Source: Liolophura sinensis (Eukaryota > Mollusca > Polyplacophora > Chitonida > Chitonidae). Taken from it: a stretch of DNA of 64,000 nt. Numbering within the stretch: the first letter of the stretch is position 1; each line of letters starts with the position of its first letter. Shown in pieces: positions 36,226 to 45,879 of the stretch. Under the pieces are notes generated by a model, which was not told the origin of the DNA, did not search any database, and saw only the letters and a program-made list of their open reading frames with translations. The stretch lies in the NCBI RefSeq assembly GCF_032854445.1, contig NC_088296.1, forward strand, positions 25,903,263-25,967,262. The letters run 5' to 3'. Made by a program: the position numbers and the translations under genes.

Positions 36226-37001
36226 TTAGAAATGACCCGGAATGGCGATTGCAGCTGGCCCGTCATATCCCGTCTTATGTCCTAACACATTTATTATTCG
36301 GTCTCCCTCCACACATTTGGCGCGCTTCAGTTCGGCCACAGTCATATTAATGACTGGTCCAGTCATTTGTCCGGTGTTAATTAAAAGGCGGATAAAAAGG
36401 TTGGCAGCGGGTTTCTGTATTCTGTGGCTGTCACCGCTGGCCGATTTCCCGCCATGACGTCGGCGAGAATGGCTTCCGTCGATTTTATTGTTTCACATCC
36501 ATCAAGCTTCGCCGCTTCTTCTGGTGTTATTATAGAACCCGCACATTTTTCCGCCCGTTCGATTTTTGCCCCTTTGTTTTTTTCCGCAGAGACACGGTCC
36601 AAGCTCGAATGTTGGGTCCGTAAACGCGGAAGCATCTCCGCAACCAGCCATAAAATCCGCCAACAGGACATGCTGCAAAAGTAGCTTTTTATCGTTCCAA
36701 TAGCGAGTTCTTCCCGATTAAGCTGATCGGCTAACCAAGATTTCACGCGAGAACAGTCCAAAGAATCTTCGTGACCGTGTTCCGTGCTAATAGCACTCCA
36801 CACAGCAAGCACTTGCCGCGCATGTTGATGAACGGTGGATTTTGTTTTCTCGCCGCCGTCAAAATCTTCGAGCCATCTCTTGTTTGAAAGCCTCAGAGCT
36901 TTTAGCCGTCGCATTTCTTTCGTTGTGCTCCGTCTTGATTGTTTCTGACCCAGCAAAACGGGATCCTTCGTAATTGCTTTGTCCGCAAAATGTTTTGCCA
37001 T
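36226..37001 (-). pseudogene. Tyrosine-recombinase-like protein, frameshifted and missing the first catalytic Arg
   Basis: Frame 37001-36381 gives 206 residues. An N-terminal part with HARQVLAVWSAI and GTIKSYF resembles the helical SAM-like core-binding domain of phage-integrase-type recombinases. It is followed by a charged linker and ITPEEAAKLD. After a frameshift near 36385-36400 the same strand continues NLFIRLLINTGQMTGPVINM, then TVAELKRAK, INVLGHKTG and a stop at 36226. In this family the motif after the LLI..GQ position normally carries the catalytic Arg. Here it is Met. The C-terminal half with the HxxR and Tyr motifs is not visible. Intronless. The relationship is recalled from similar animal proteins and should be checked by profile search. 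Confidence 0.55.
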
Positions 37002-37440
37002 TATCTTCTCATATTCCGGGGCCGTTTAACCGATTGGTATTTCGAAGATATTTGTCTACTATGTCTCGTAAAGAGGACAATTCCTGTGTTTGTCGCTCCT
37101 CCCTTCTCGTCTTCGCTCTTTATTATCCATGCCGTGCACCCGGCTCATGTGGCGTGCGGCGTCAACAGTGGGGGCGTCCGCATATCGAACACTGCGACGC
37201 GCGGATTTGTGCTTGTTTGTTTGCGCATCGGGTGGTCCGTGTTTAGTTTGTAACCAAATCGTCTGGGTCGTCGAGTTTCACAAACCATGTTTTAATTAGA
37301 GCGGCTGTGAAGAAAAATTCTGGCTTGGCATTTTTTTATACCAGAATATAAAATCCGTGCGAGCTGAATGATTTTCCAACACTTAAAAAAACACACATAA
37401 AGAAATCAAAAGAACAACCTTTTCCCTGACAGCATGAATT
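37002..37440. other. No gene recognised
   Basis: Short GC-rich frames only, none with a domain. Confidence 0.5.
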
Positions 37441-37700
37441 TATTTATTTATTTGATTGGTGTTTTACGCCGTACTCAAGAATATTTCACTTATACAACGG
37501 TGGCCAGGAATATGGTAGGTGGAAACCGGGCAGAGCCCGGGGGAAACCCACGACCATCCGCACATTGCTGATGACCTTCCCACTTACGGCCGGAGAAGAA
37601 GCCAGCATGAGGTGAACTCACAGCCACCGAATTGGTGAGAGATTCCTGAGTCATTACACTGCGCTAGTGCGCTAACCAACTGAGCCACTGAGGCCCCTCT
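37441..37700 (-). repeat. Full-length tRNA-derived SINE inserted at the DHFR start
   Basis: Minus strand: complete from GAGGGGCCTCAGTGGCTCAG to the AAATAAATAAATT tail. Imperfect flanking duplications AGCATGAA (37431-37438) and AGAATGAA (37702-37709) suggest a target site that includes the ATG of the DHFR frame. Confidence 0.9.
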
Positions 37701-37704
37701 CAGA

Positions 37705-38214
37705 ATGAAACCCATAAACATAATAGTGGCTGTGTGTGGTTTAAATTGCGGAATAGGAACTTAAAGAAATTTACCTTGGCGAATCAAGGAAGATTTGACG
37801 TTTTTTAAACGTCTTACCTCGAAAACCGCGGGAGCGGTCAAGCGAAATGCTGTCATCATGGACAGAAAAACGTGCTTGTCCATTCGAAATAAACACAGAC
37901 CGCTACCTGGGCGATTGAACATTGTACTGAGCAAAATAATAAAGAAAAACGCCACTGTTAAAGTGGTGAAAAGTTTTCACGAGGCTAAAACAGAGGCCGA
38001 GAAATTGTCGGACGTGGAATCCGTTTTCATAATTGGCGGAGAGTCGGTGACCCGCGAGGCCTTATTCTCTTTGTCAGATTACCGCCTGTATCTTACCAGG
38101 GTATACGGCCAATTCGAATGCGACGCATTTATGCCAGTTTTTGAAAACAAAAAGCCGCGCGAGAAAGAATCGAGCCTTGTTTCGACAAAAAACGGCATAA
38201 GATACCGACGATAA
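37705..38214 (+). pseudogene. Dihydrofolate reductase pseudogene, intronless
   Basis: One uninterrupted frame from ATG at 37705, apart from an in-frame TAA after CGIGT, aligns along almost the whole DHFR fold: IIVAV and GIG at the N-terminus, LPWRIKEDLTFFKRLT (with the acidic residue expected in the folate site), NAVIMDRKTCLSI (normally MGRKTW: Gly and Trp are replaced), RPLPGRLNIVLS, the IIGGESV nucleotide-binding block and FECDAFMP. The frame stops at 38212, where VYD, the expected last strand, still follows in frame. There are thus two nonsense codons and no frameshift over 170 codons. Animal DHFR genes are split by several introns, so this is a processed retrocopy or came from an intronless donor such as a virus. 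No poly(A) remnant is obvious. Confidence 0.85.
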
Positions 38215-38399
38215 GTCTATGATTTTACTCCGAACGACCAGACCACCACACGTCAAAAGAAAACAGATGGTTTTTATTATCTTCGAAGATGCCACAAGAA
38301 AATCATTGCTCGCTTACAATTTCAATGGATCATAACAAACTCGCCGCCCTCCTTCTCCGCCACTATGGCAGCCGTTATTCCCCCGCCATCAAAAAAGGA

Positions 38400-39890
38400 A
38401 CATACAAAAATTCATTTCCATGTTGAAGAACACCAAATCTGCTAAATACCAGGTTGTAAAATGACAACGTCATAAAACGATATAAGTTTGTAAATTGCCA
38501 TTCCATGTTATAAAAATGATAAACCGCATCCAAGTTGCAAATTACCACATCTGTGTTGTAAAATACCATGTTGTAAAATGACAAAAGTCGTAAAAGAATT
38601 CAAAGTTGTAAACTGCTCCTTCGTGTTGCAAAATTCCATGTTGAGAAATGACAAATCGATTAGAAAGACCAAAGATCTAAGTTACAACATACCACTTTAA
38701 TGTTGCGAAATAGCATGTTGCAAGATGACAAACATCGCAAAAGAATTTACACTGTAAACTGCCACTTCCATGTTGCACAATTCCATCTTGAGAAATGACA
38801 AATCAATTAGAAAGACCAAGTTTTATGTTGTAAAATACCACTTTAATGTTGCGAAATGCCATGTTGCAAAATGACAAACATCGCAAAGGAATTTAAGTTG
38901 TACACTATCACTTCCATGTTGCAAAATTCCACGTTGAGTAATGCCAAATCGAGTACAAAGACCAAGCCAGTAGACAACCAAAATCGTAAAACCACTTCCG
39001 CGTTGGGAATACTATATGTAAAATCGTCAAGTTAAAAAAAGCCGTCTTGTAAAACGACAAAGGCAGCTAAAAAAGAGCTAAGTTGCAAAATACCACTTTA
39101 ATGTTGCAAAATACCATGTTGCAAAATGGCCAACGATGCAAAAGAATTTAAGTTCGAAACTTACACTTCCATTTTGAGAAATGACAAATTTATTAGAAAG
39201 ACCAAAAAAGTAGAGAGCCAAAATCGCCAACCCACTTCCAAGTTGGGGAATACTAAAACCGTCAAGAAGGAAAAAAACGTCTTGTAAAATGACAAAGGCA
39301 ACAAAAAAAGCCTAAGGTGCAAAACACCACTTTAATATTCCAAAATACCATGTTGTAAAATGAGTAGAAAGACCAAATTGAAGTTTTAAAATACTAATTC
39401 CATGTTGAAAAATTCCATGTTGACAAATGACCAGTCGATTAGAAAAGACCAAAGCAATGAAAAAAAGAGCATAAAATCTCATTTCTGTGTTGAACAATAC
39501 CTAATTGAATAAGTTGCAAAATCCCATGTGAAAAAGTAACAAACACAAAAGAATCTAAATTATAAACTACCTACATATACGTTGTAAAATGCCGAGTTGA
39601 AAAATAACAAATCCGACAGAAAAACTAGCGTGGTAAAAGACAGAGATAGTTTAAACTAATTTATGGTGTAAGTTACCAAATTTATGAAGTTGAAAAATAC
39701 CGTGGTGTAAATTCTCAACCTACGGTGAAGTTGTAAACCGCCACTTCCATGTTGTAGAATGCCATGTTGCTAAATAACAAACTGAGTAGAAAAAACTCAC
39801 CTTTATGTTGAAGAATAGCAAATCTCCGAAGTTGAAAAAGGCCACCTATAAAACATGGCACTAAATGATACTGCAAAACACTAACCCACC
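38400..39890. repeat. Degenerate A/T-rich repeat array with CATGTTG(C/T)AAAAT motif
   Basis: About 1.5 kb in which variants of TTCCATGTTGCAAAATTCC and AAATGACAAATCGATTAGAA recur every 20-45 bases. Longer blocks starting CCACTTTAATGTTGC recur at about 38693, 38839, 39092 and 39326, giving higher-order spacings of about 145 and 235-255 bp. The repeats decay towards both ends. No open frame spans it. Confidence 0.8.
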
Positions 39891-40011
39891 TCACTGTAAG
39901 CGAAGAAAACTAGCACAAAAAAATTCTAAAAACAATTCAAAGAACTACCTGACAAAGCACAGTACAAAAAAGTTTAATTAACACCGCAATATCTACCGTC
40001 CAAGTTAAGTC

Positions 40012-40522
40012 ATGGAAACTCAACTTCTCAAAACGTTTTTATGTCAGTTGGTGAAATCTCCACCTCACATAAACATCGAAGTGCGGCAACTTTACGATGC
40101 ATTGATGGAGACCTTACTCTCAGTTTTGAAAGAGCCCAAGATGTGCAGTTGCCACCGGTGTGTGGAAAAGATATACCAACGATTAAATGCCGAAAACAAA
40201 TTTCGGCCCGTTTCCCGCAAATACTAATGTTTTTTTCAGTACGAATTGTCCATGAAGAATTATTCGCAGCCATAGAAAAGGTTCTTAGGGCTCTCGGTTA
40301 TGAAATCTGCGTAGTATGTTTGTTTCATGGTGTTTGGTGGAGGCACGTCCTTGTCACCATGGCGCATTTGACCAATGCGTGTTGGAGCTTGCCAAAACGG
40401 ATGCAGTGTGTTCTACATGCCACAAACTTCGAAGCAATTCCAATCATCGCTGTCCAATGGGCCGGCAAACAGTTGAAGTAGTGCTTCATTTACCAGAGAT
40501 GTCTTTTGATTCCAATTAGCTT
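40012..40522 (+). pseudogene. HNH-nuclease-like zinc protein, broken
   Basis: Three frames together suggest one former intronless gene. 40012-40227 (METQLLKTF..., with CSCHRC) is open and well composed. A second frame at about 40230-40335 gives HEELFAAIEKVLRALGYEIC and a CVVC pair. A third, 40316-40519, gives CHHGAFDQCVLELAKTDAVC and CSTCHKLR. CxxC, then HH and then CxxCH is the layout of zinc-stabilised HNH endonucleases. I infer two frameshifts (about 40228 and 40340). The first frame may be a separate gene, and TTTTTTTCAG at 40230-40239 could instead be a splice acceptor. The call is tentative. Confidence 0.35.
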
Positions 40523-40745
40523 CCTGACTGTGAACCCGGACCACGTTTTTCCTCTTCCAAAAAGCATTTCTCCTTTGAAATTATACCAAAAAGTCACGTT
40601 TGAAATAAAAGCTCTTTCAGAAAACCGCACCGGCGGCCAGTATACGAGACGTGTTTACGATTTGAATGGTGTTGAAACGTATAGCGATCGACTATCGTTG
40701 GTAGTTTTCCGAATGCCGTCTCACTCCGACAATTCTGAAGCTTGA
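40506..40745 (+). CDS. Unrecognised short ORF
   Basis: 79 codons beginning at a non-ATG start, with the sequence VYDLNGVETYSDRLSLVVF near the end. It lies directly after the HNH-like remnant, overlapping it by a few bases, and could be a further displaced part of the same gene. No family recognised. Confidence 0.2.
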   Translation: MIPISFLTVNPDHVFPLPKSISPLKLYQKVTFEIKALSENRTGGQYTRRVYDLNGVETYSDRLSLVVFRMPSHSDNSEA

Positions 40746-41139
40746 CATTCACCATGCCTGTCCTAGTGAAGTGTTTGCCTTCACCGAAGGACATGAAAAA
40801 GTATTTCAACTTTTTGGAAATAGTAATGATGTAAGAACGAAAAGGCAGGAAAAAAGACTGATAAAAATGTTTCATTCATCGTTCGGAGGGCAACAAGTCG
40901 TCTGCCTCCAGCTCTCTGCACATCCAGATGGAAAAGTGCTACAGTAATCGCACTTGAAACCTCCGTAGTTTTGACAGGAGTGAACATACACGGGTTTTCC
41001 TCTTCGTATGACGAGCATCGAGAATGTAATTAGCACAGTCCCTGCACAACTTTTTCCCGTTTTTTTTTCAATGTCTGACCTGAGTCAGGTGCCAGTGGCT
41101 GGCCTGTTGCTGAATATACGTTTGAGGGCAGGACTTCAT

Positions 41140-41622
41140 GGATGCAAACTGCAGATTAGGGGGATGCCGTCAAAGCAAGTTGTTGAGGTTGTGAAGACAA
41201 ATTAGCACAGTCTAACAGTTTAAAGGGCAACACTGCGTCAGGGAGCTCCATATCATGTTTCTTACATCTTGTGTAACGCTGTTCAAATTCTAAGATGAAA
41301 TCAGTCTTTGAAATGTTAGGCAAGCTACGATAAGTATCAAACTTATTGTATCCTTCAAACACCAGATCCACTGTATCTTTCAGAAATAAGTTGTCCAACG
41401 CTTGGAGCAACACATCCATTCCATCATCAGTATTCAGCCGAGTGACGTCAATTTCAAGTGCCGTTGCACGGGCTTGGTCATTCAACGACAATGTCACTGC
41501 TAGGGCTGACGCTCTTTTGGTAAATCCGTCACAAGTCTCCAAACGGCCACTTCATTTTTCCCCGCCTCGTATACAGTTTCTGGTCTCAATGTGGGTGGAT
41601 TCTTGTTACTCGTTTGGGCCAT
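41140..41622 (-). pseudogene. LTR-retrotransposon gag-like fragment, frameshifted
   Basis: An ATG at 41622 opens a frame with NPPTLRPETVYEAGKN and VAVWRLVTDLPK, which passes after a one-base shift near 41515 into 128 codons with ALAVTLSLNDQARATALEI, DNLFLKDTV, FEGYNKFDTYRS and DFILEFEQRYTRCKKHDMEL, ending LALTASP. After another indel at 41156 the end resembles the usual QFASMKSALKR-type continuation. The helical pattern fits copia-type (UBN2-like) gag proteins. No protease, integrase or LTR accompanies it, so it is an isolated fragment. Confidence 0.5.
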
Positions 41623-42488
41623 TGTAACGCTCTGCTAACACCAACAATTCGCTGAAAAACACTTGAAATAGGAACAAGTTCTATGTCCGTTCTATGGTTC
41701 TCCCACGACCGTTAAGCTTGCTCGCCTGAGCTAGACTCACCGCCGAGCTGGGCACACGATCCGCAATACAATTCTGCGTTGACTATGAATTTGCAATACG
41801 CTTGTATGCTTGGCTTGATAACATTTTGTTCCACGTGACATGACGTCTCCAGCATGATTAACACGCCGGACGGTAGTCGTCCTCGTAGCGGCCGAGCAAT
41901 GTTTCGGCCAGCCGGCTCTCTTTCTCCATGTTAAGTTTCGTCCACCACTGCCGCCGAGCGCGCGATTCTCGTGTAGATATGAACCAGAGAGGGAGATTTG
42001 CAACAAGAAGAAGGGATGCAAGTTCTGGCGAGAAAGAGAGAAAAAATACTGTCTGTCGAAGTTCAAAAGTTATTTTTCAACCGCGCGCTCCAGTCCACCA
42101 GCTGGATATAATAGTCCCCGACACGGAGCGCGTGAAAAACGAGAGGGAGTGTTTTAGAGCGAACGTACCTGAGCCGGATGAGAGAGCGGCTGAGGAATGC
42201 TGGGGGTAGAGAGAAACTACCAAAGAGGTAGAGCTCGAAAATTATTTCGGAGCAGGCTGGCGAAAACCACATTGAGACAAAGTAAGCCTGTGCGGAGAGA
42301 AAAAAACTTGAGCAGAGAGATTTACCGGGTAAATCCTATAGCGGGCGCAACCCGAGCCGAGGCTGAGAGAGAGAAAGAAGGCGTCCGAGGAGCGCGCTTG
42401 TTTTTGCTCGAAAACTATTGGAGCGGTTGCTATTCTCCGGAGTTATTTCCGCAGCAGAGTGTCTTCACTGTCGGCGCGCAGCAGATTC
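41623..42488. other. GC-rich, purine-rich stretch without recognised gene
   Basis: Plus-strand frames 41928-42209 and 42197-42673 are open but biased to Arg/Glu because of GAGA-rich sequence. They are not convincing as proteins. Confidence 0.5.

Positions 42489-42566
<78 letters not shown>
42489..42566. repeat. (GA)n microsatellite
   Basis: Nearly uninterrupted GA dinucleotides with a single ATGA break near 42534. Confidence 0.98.
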
Positions 42567-42569
<3 letters not shown>

Positions 42570-42861
42570 CCTCCGGTCGGCCGTCGGAGCGGGCCGCGGC
42601 TGCCAAAAACACAACCCGAGCGCTCACCTTTGCATGTAGCAGGCTCGGGTTTCCAATTACGCCGGCGTGCTGATTCAAGAACTGCCGTCAGCCTGACGTG
42701 TATAGAGAATGTGTTAGAGAAAGAGAGAGTTATTTAGCAAGAAGAAAAACGACGATGAACAAGCCGAGCAAGAGCGCAAACAACCCTTTCCCTCTCGAAG
42801 CTTTACCTTACTCCGAAAACCCGCGCCAGTGTTTGTGTGCGAGCAGAGAGAGAGAGAAACA

Positions 42862-43724
42862 ATGGTGGAGGCATTCAACGAAAGCGTGAGGAACGCCCTG
42901 GCCGCCTACGTGGCCGAGACCGAGAATCTTTCGGTGGAAGATAACATGATCGACTAGGACAGGAACGGGTGTGTACGGGTGTGGACGGGAGACGTCCCAC
43001 TGGACGCCATGCTGAAGCGGATGGAGTTCCAAGTCCGGAGGACCGGCAACTGGGTGTCCCTGGCCTTCTCGGTACCCGGGAGCCTGCTGAGGTCGGAAGT
43101 CGCCGTGCAAACGGTCGACGAGCCGGCGGCAGGGGAGGGGGGGAGGGGGGACTGCCGGCCCCTCTCCGCTGCGACCAAGCGGCAAACGGAAGTCCCCCCG
43201 ACGGAAGAGGCCGGCCCGTCCAAGCGGGCGAAGGCGGGAGAGACAGCGGAGAGGCGAGCATGCACGGTCAGTTCCGTGGAGGAGCCTACTCCCCAGAAGG
43301 TGGATGCCGTGAAGAAGTCTCCCACGAGACTGTTTTCCGTGCCTTGCCTGCCAGGAGTCGCCCAAGAGCATGCAGCTGCCGGACGGTCCGCCGGCCAGCT
43401 GCGCCTACGTGGCGCTGTTTTGGTTGAAGAGCGCCTCGGCAAAAGTCGGCCTGGGCAAGAGCCGGTGTTCTTGGATGACGAACGGGAAGAAACTGTGTGA
43501 CTGGTTGTTTACCATGCACGCCGGGACCCTGAAGAACGTGCTGGACCCGAGCGGCGCGATAATGTCGGCCCTGACGAAGCGGGATGAGAAAGCCTGCCGC
43601 GAGGTCTATGGAGTTGCTGGCTTGCGAAGAGGAGGAGGAAGAGGAAAGCGAAACCGCTAATGCGGTGGAATCGATTCCGTCCCCTTTGCCATTTTCCACG
43701 GAGATGTTTGACTCTCAGAAATGA
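42862..43724 (+). pseudogene. Unrecognised intronless protein, one nonsense and two frameshifts
   Basis: ATG at 42862 opens MVEAFNESVRNALAAYVAET, meets TAG at 42955, then continues in the same frame with VRVWTGDVPLDAMLKRMEF and a basic motif PSKRAKAGE that could be a nuclear signal. The best continuation moves to the second frame near 43340-43370 (CLACQESPKSM, CAYVALFWLKSASAKVGLGK, SWMTNGKKLCDWLFTMHAG). It finally moves to the third frame, with a run of seven Glu and the ending FSTEMFDSQK at 43724. The GC content and codon use differ strongly from the A/T-rich DNA around. I do not recognise the family. The opposite-strand frames are shadows. Confidence 0.45.
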
Positions 43725-44020
43725 ATCCAGTGACGCTGTACAGGCTTTTTTAGGAAAGAAAATGTTGTGCGCGGAAGTGACGCTCGTCGGACTTAGTAAA
43801 AAAACGTTGTGCTAGCCAGTGAAGTGACGGATTTTAAAAACTGAGCCAGTGAGATGTGCCGGAGACTTCTTACATGAATGTGTGTTTTCTCTTTCTTCTC
43901 GGACCGATGTGTGCTGGAGACTTCTTACGTTTGTGTGTGTGTTTTCTCTTTCTTCTCGGTTTTTTGTCTTTTTGTGGTTTTTTTTGTCATAAGTAAAGAA
44001 AAGAAACTTATCCTCGTTTT

Positions 44021-44733
44021 TTGGTTGTTTTATCCCAAAGGGCAGTGATATGCAGCGATTCGCTGTCTTGCCTTTTGGCAATTCAGAATAATACATTTAA
44101 AAATTCATTGATACTTGAGATAATAGCCAAACATAGAAAACTAGTTAAAAGAGGTAAAGATATTATATTCTGTTGGATACCAAGTCACACTGGTATCCGT
44201 GGGAACAGTCGTGGACAGGGTAGCGAAAGCTACCCTGTATAAACCTGTATCTTGAATCTCATCTGACACACAATTTCATTTTAAATCAGAGCAGTGCTCC
44301 CGAGTGTGTTGGATGTCAGGCAGAATACGGCATCAAACATATCCTGGTTTGCATGTTCGGCAAAGATTCTACACAGTCAACTCTATATATGATTTATTTG
44401 ACAGCATCGCTTGCCATGTTGTCTTAAATCATTTGAAGGCCATTGGCCTATATCATAAAATATAAACTTTGTAGTTTTAAATATTTATAGACAAAAAGTT
44501 ACATACACATAGCTTTCCAGACATACTATTTTTAAATATATTGGTTTTCCTGTTTTAGCTGTTTTGTTTTTTTCTTATCTGATTTTAAACATGTCTGAAC
44601 TTTTTGTTTTATTTTTGATGTTCTCACTATTATTTCGAAAACCTTAACCGTCTCGTGTTTTCACCTTGTTCTCGCCACGACATGGTCGAAATATAACCGA
44701 TGTGGCGTTAAGCCATAATCATTCATTCATTCC
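44021..44733 (+). mobile_element. 3' end of a jockey-like non-LTR retrotransposon
   Basis: 44033-44220 encodes an RNase H fragment: VICSDSLSCLLAIQNNTFKN, then KDIIFCWIPSHTGIRGN, the pattern found at the C-terminus of jockey/I-type polyproteins. It is followed by a roughly 500-bp 3' UTR that ends GATGTGGCGTTAAGCCATAA and a (TCATTCATTC) tail, as such elements do. The frame is 5'-truncated and loses the continuation after GIRGN. Confidence 0.75.
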
Positions 44734-45152
44734 TCTGTGTGTTTTTTTCACGATATTAGCGTTCAGCATGCGGAAACTTCTTTTCGGGTAACTGAATGTT
44801 TCGACTTTTGTGTGTGTGTTTTACGAAGAAAATGTTTTCCACTTCACTGAGGATTTCCGATCTTTCCTGTTGAAACCTTGCGCCAAGAATATGTTTCTAC
44901 TGATAAGGCGGGGAGTTTTCTTAAATCCGGCGTAAACACCGCCCAACCGCTATACTGTGCCTTTAGGAACAGTTGCAAATCAAAGCACGACTGAGATACC
45001 TCGTTTAATTGTTATTTCGACGTGGAACTCGTTCGCGGACTGTGAATTTCAACGTTGATGTGGAATTCATGCCTGGAATATCCGGTCTCTGCCCGGCATC
45101 GTTGACGGCCGACTCTCCGTTGTGCGTTACCGGCTTTATTTCCTATCTTGTA

Positions 45153-45398
45153 GGGGCCTCCGTGGCTCAGTCGGTTAGCGCGCTAGCGCAGCGTAATGAC
45201 CCAGGAGCCTCTCACCAATGCGGTCGCTGTGAGTTCAAGTCCAGCTCATGCTGGCTTCCTCTCCGGCAATAAGTGGGAAGGTCTGACAGCAACCTGCGGA
45301 TGGTCGTGACTGTGCCCGGTTTCCAGCCACCATAATGCCGGCCGCCGTCGTATAAGTGAAATATTTTTGAGTACGGCGTAAAACAAAATAAAAAAAAA
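45153..45398 (+). repeat. Full-length tRNA-derived SINE with 12-bp TSD
   Basis: Head GGGGCCTCCGTGGCTCAG to ACGGCGTAAAACAAAATAA. Target duplication TCCTATCTTGTA at 45141-45152 and 45399-45410. Confidence 0.95.
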
Positions 45399-45879
45399 TC
45401 CTATCTTGTATAATTTCTTGCACACTTTTGTCTTTGGGAGCTAGTGCTAAACGTTGTTTTGGAAACGGATCTTGCAATTATCGACTCAGAACGCATGTAA
45501 AAGACGTGGCGAGACGCCTGGATCGAATCCTGCCTTGGGATGGGTAGCTATGTTTTGGTAACTTGGTGTCTGATGTGTGGTTGTAAATAAAATGGAAAAT
45601 AGTGGTTATCGTTTAAGTGTGAGGCAATAGGAATGTTAGGGTGATGTGGGTGGTGTTAGAGATGTTGGGCCGAATTCATAAAGGTGTTTTAAAGTTTACA
45701 CGCGTGTAAAAGCACTAATCATGCGATCACCGCGTATTTAATCTTAGTTGCCGATTCACAAGATGTGATTAAATGACGCCCGATCAAAATTTAACCACAC
45801 GCGTCTAAACAACAAAGGAATGTTTAATCGTCAGTGAGGGGTATGTTTAACTGCTCCGACTAAGTACTTTACATAGGGA

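Noticed and set aside
39312-39497. Minus-strand ORFs with FYNMVFYN-type repeats (also 38375-38584)
   Set aside because: Periodic translation of the degenerate A/T-rich array. No frame is held for more than about 70 codons.
42197-42737. Arg/Glu-repeat ORFs and their Ser/Leu complement
   Set aside because: Produced by the (GA)n microsatellite and the GAGA-rich flank.
42808-43699. Long minus-strand Pro/Arg-rich ORFs (up to 187 codons)
   Set aside because: GC-rich shadows of the plus-strand remnant. Their composition is typical of antisense frames in GC-rich DNA.
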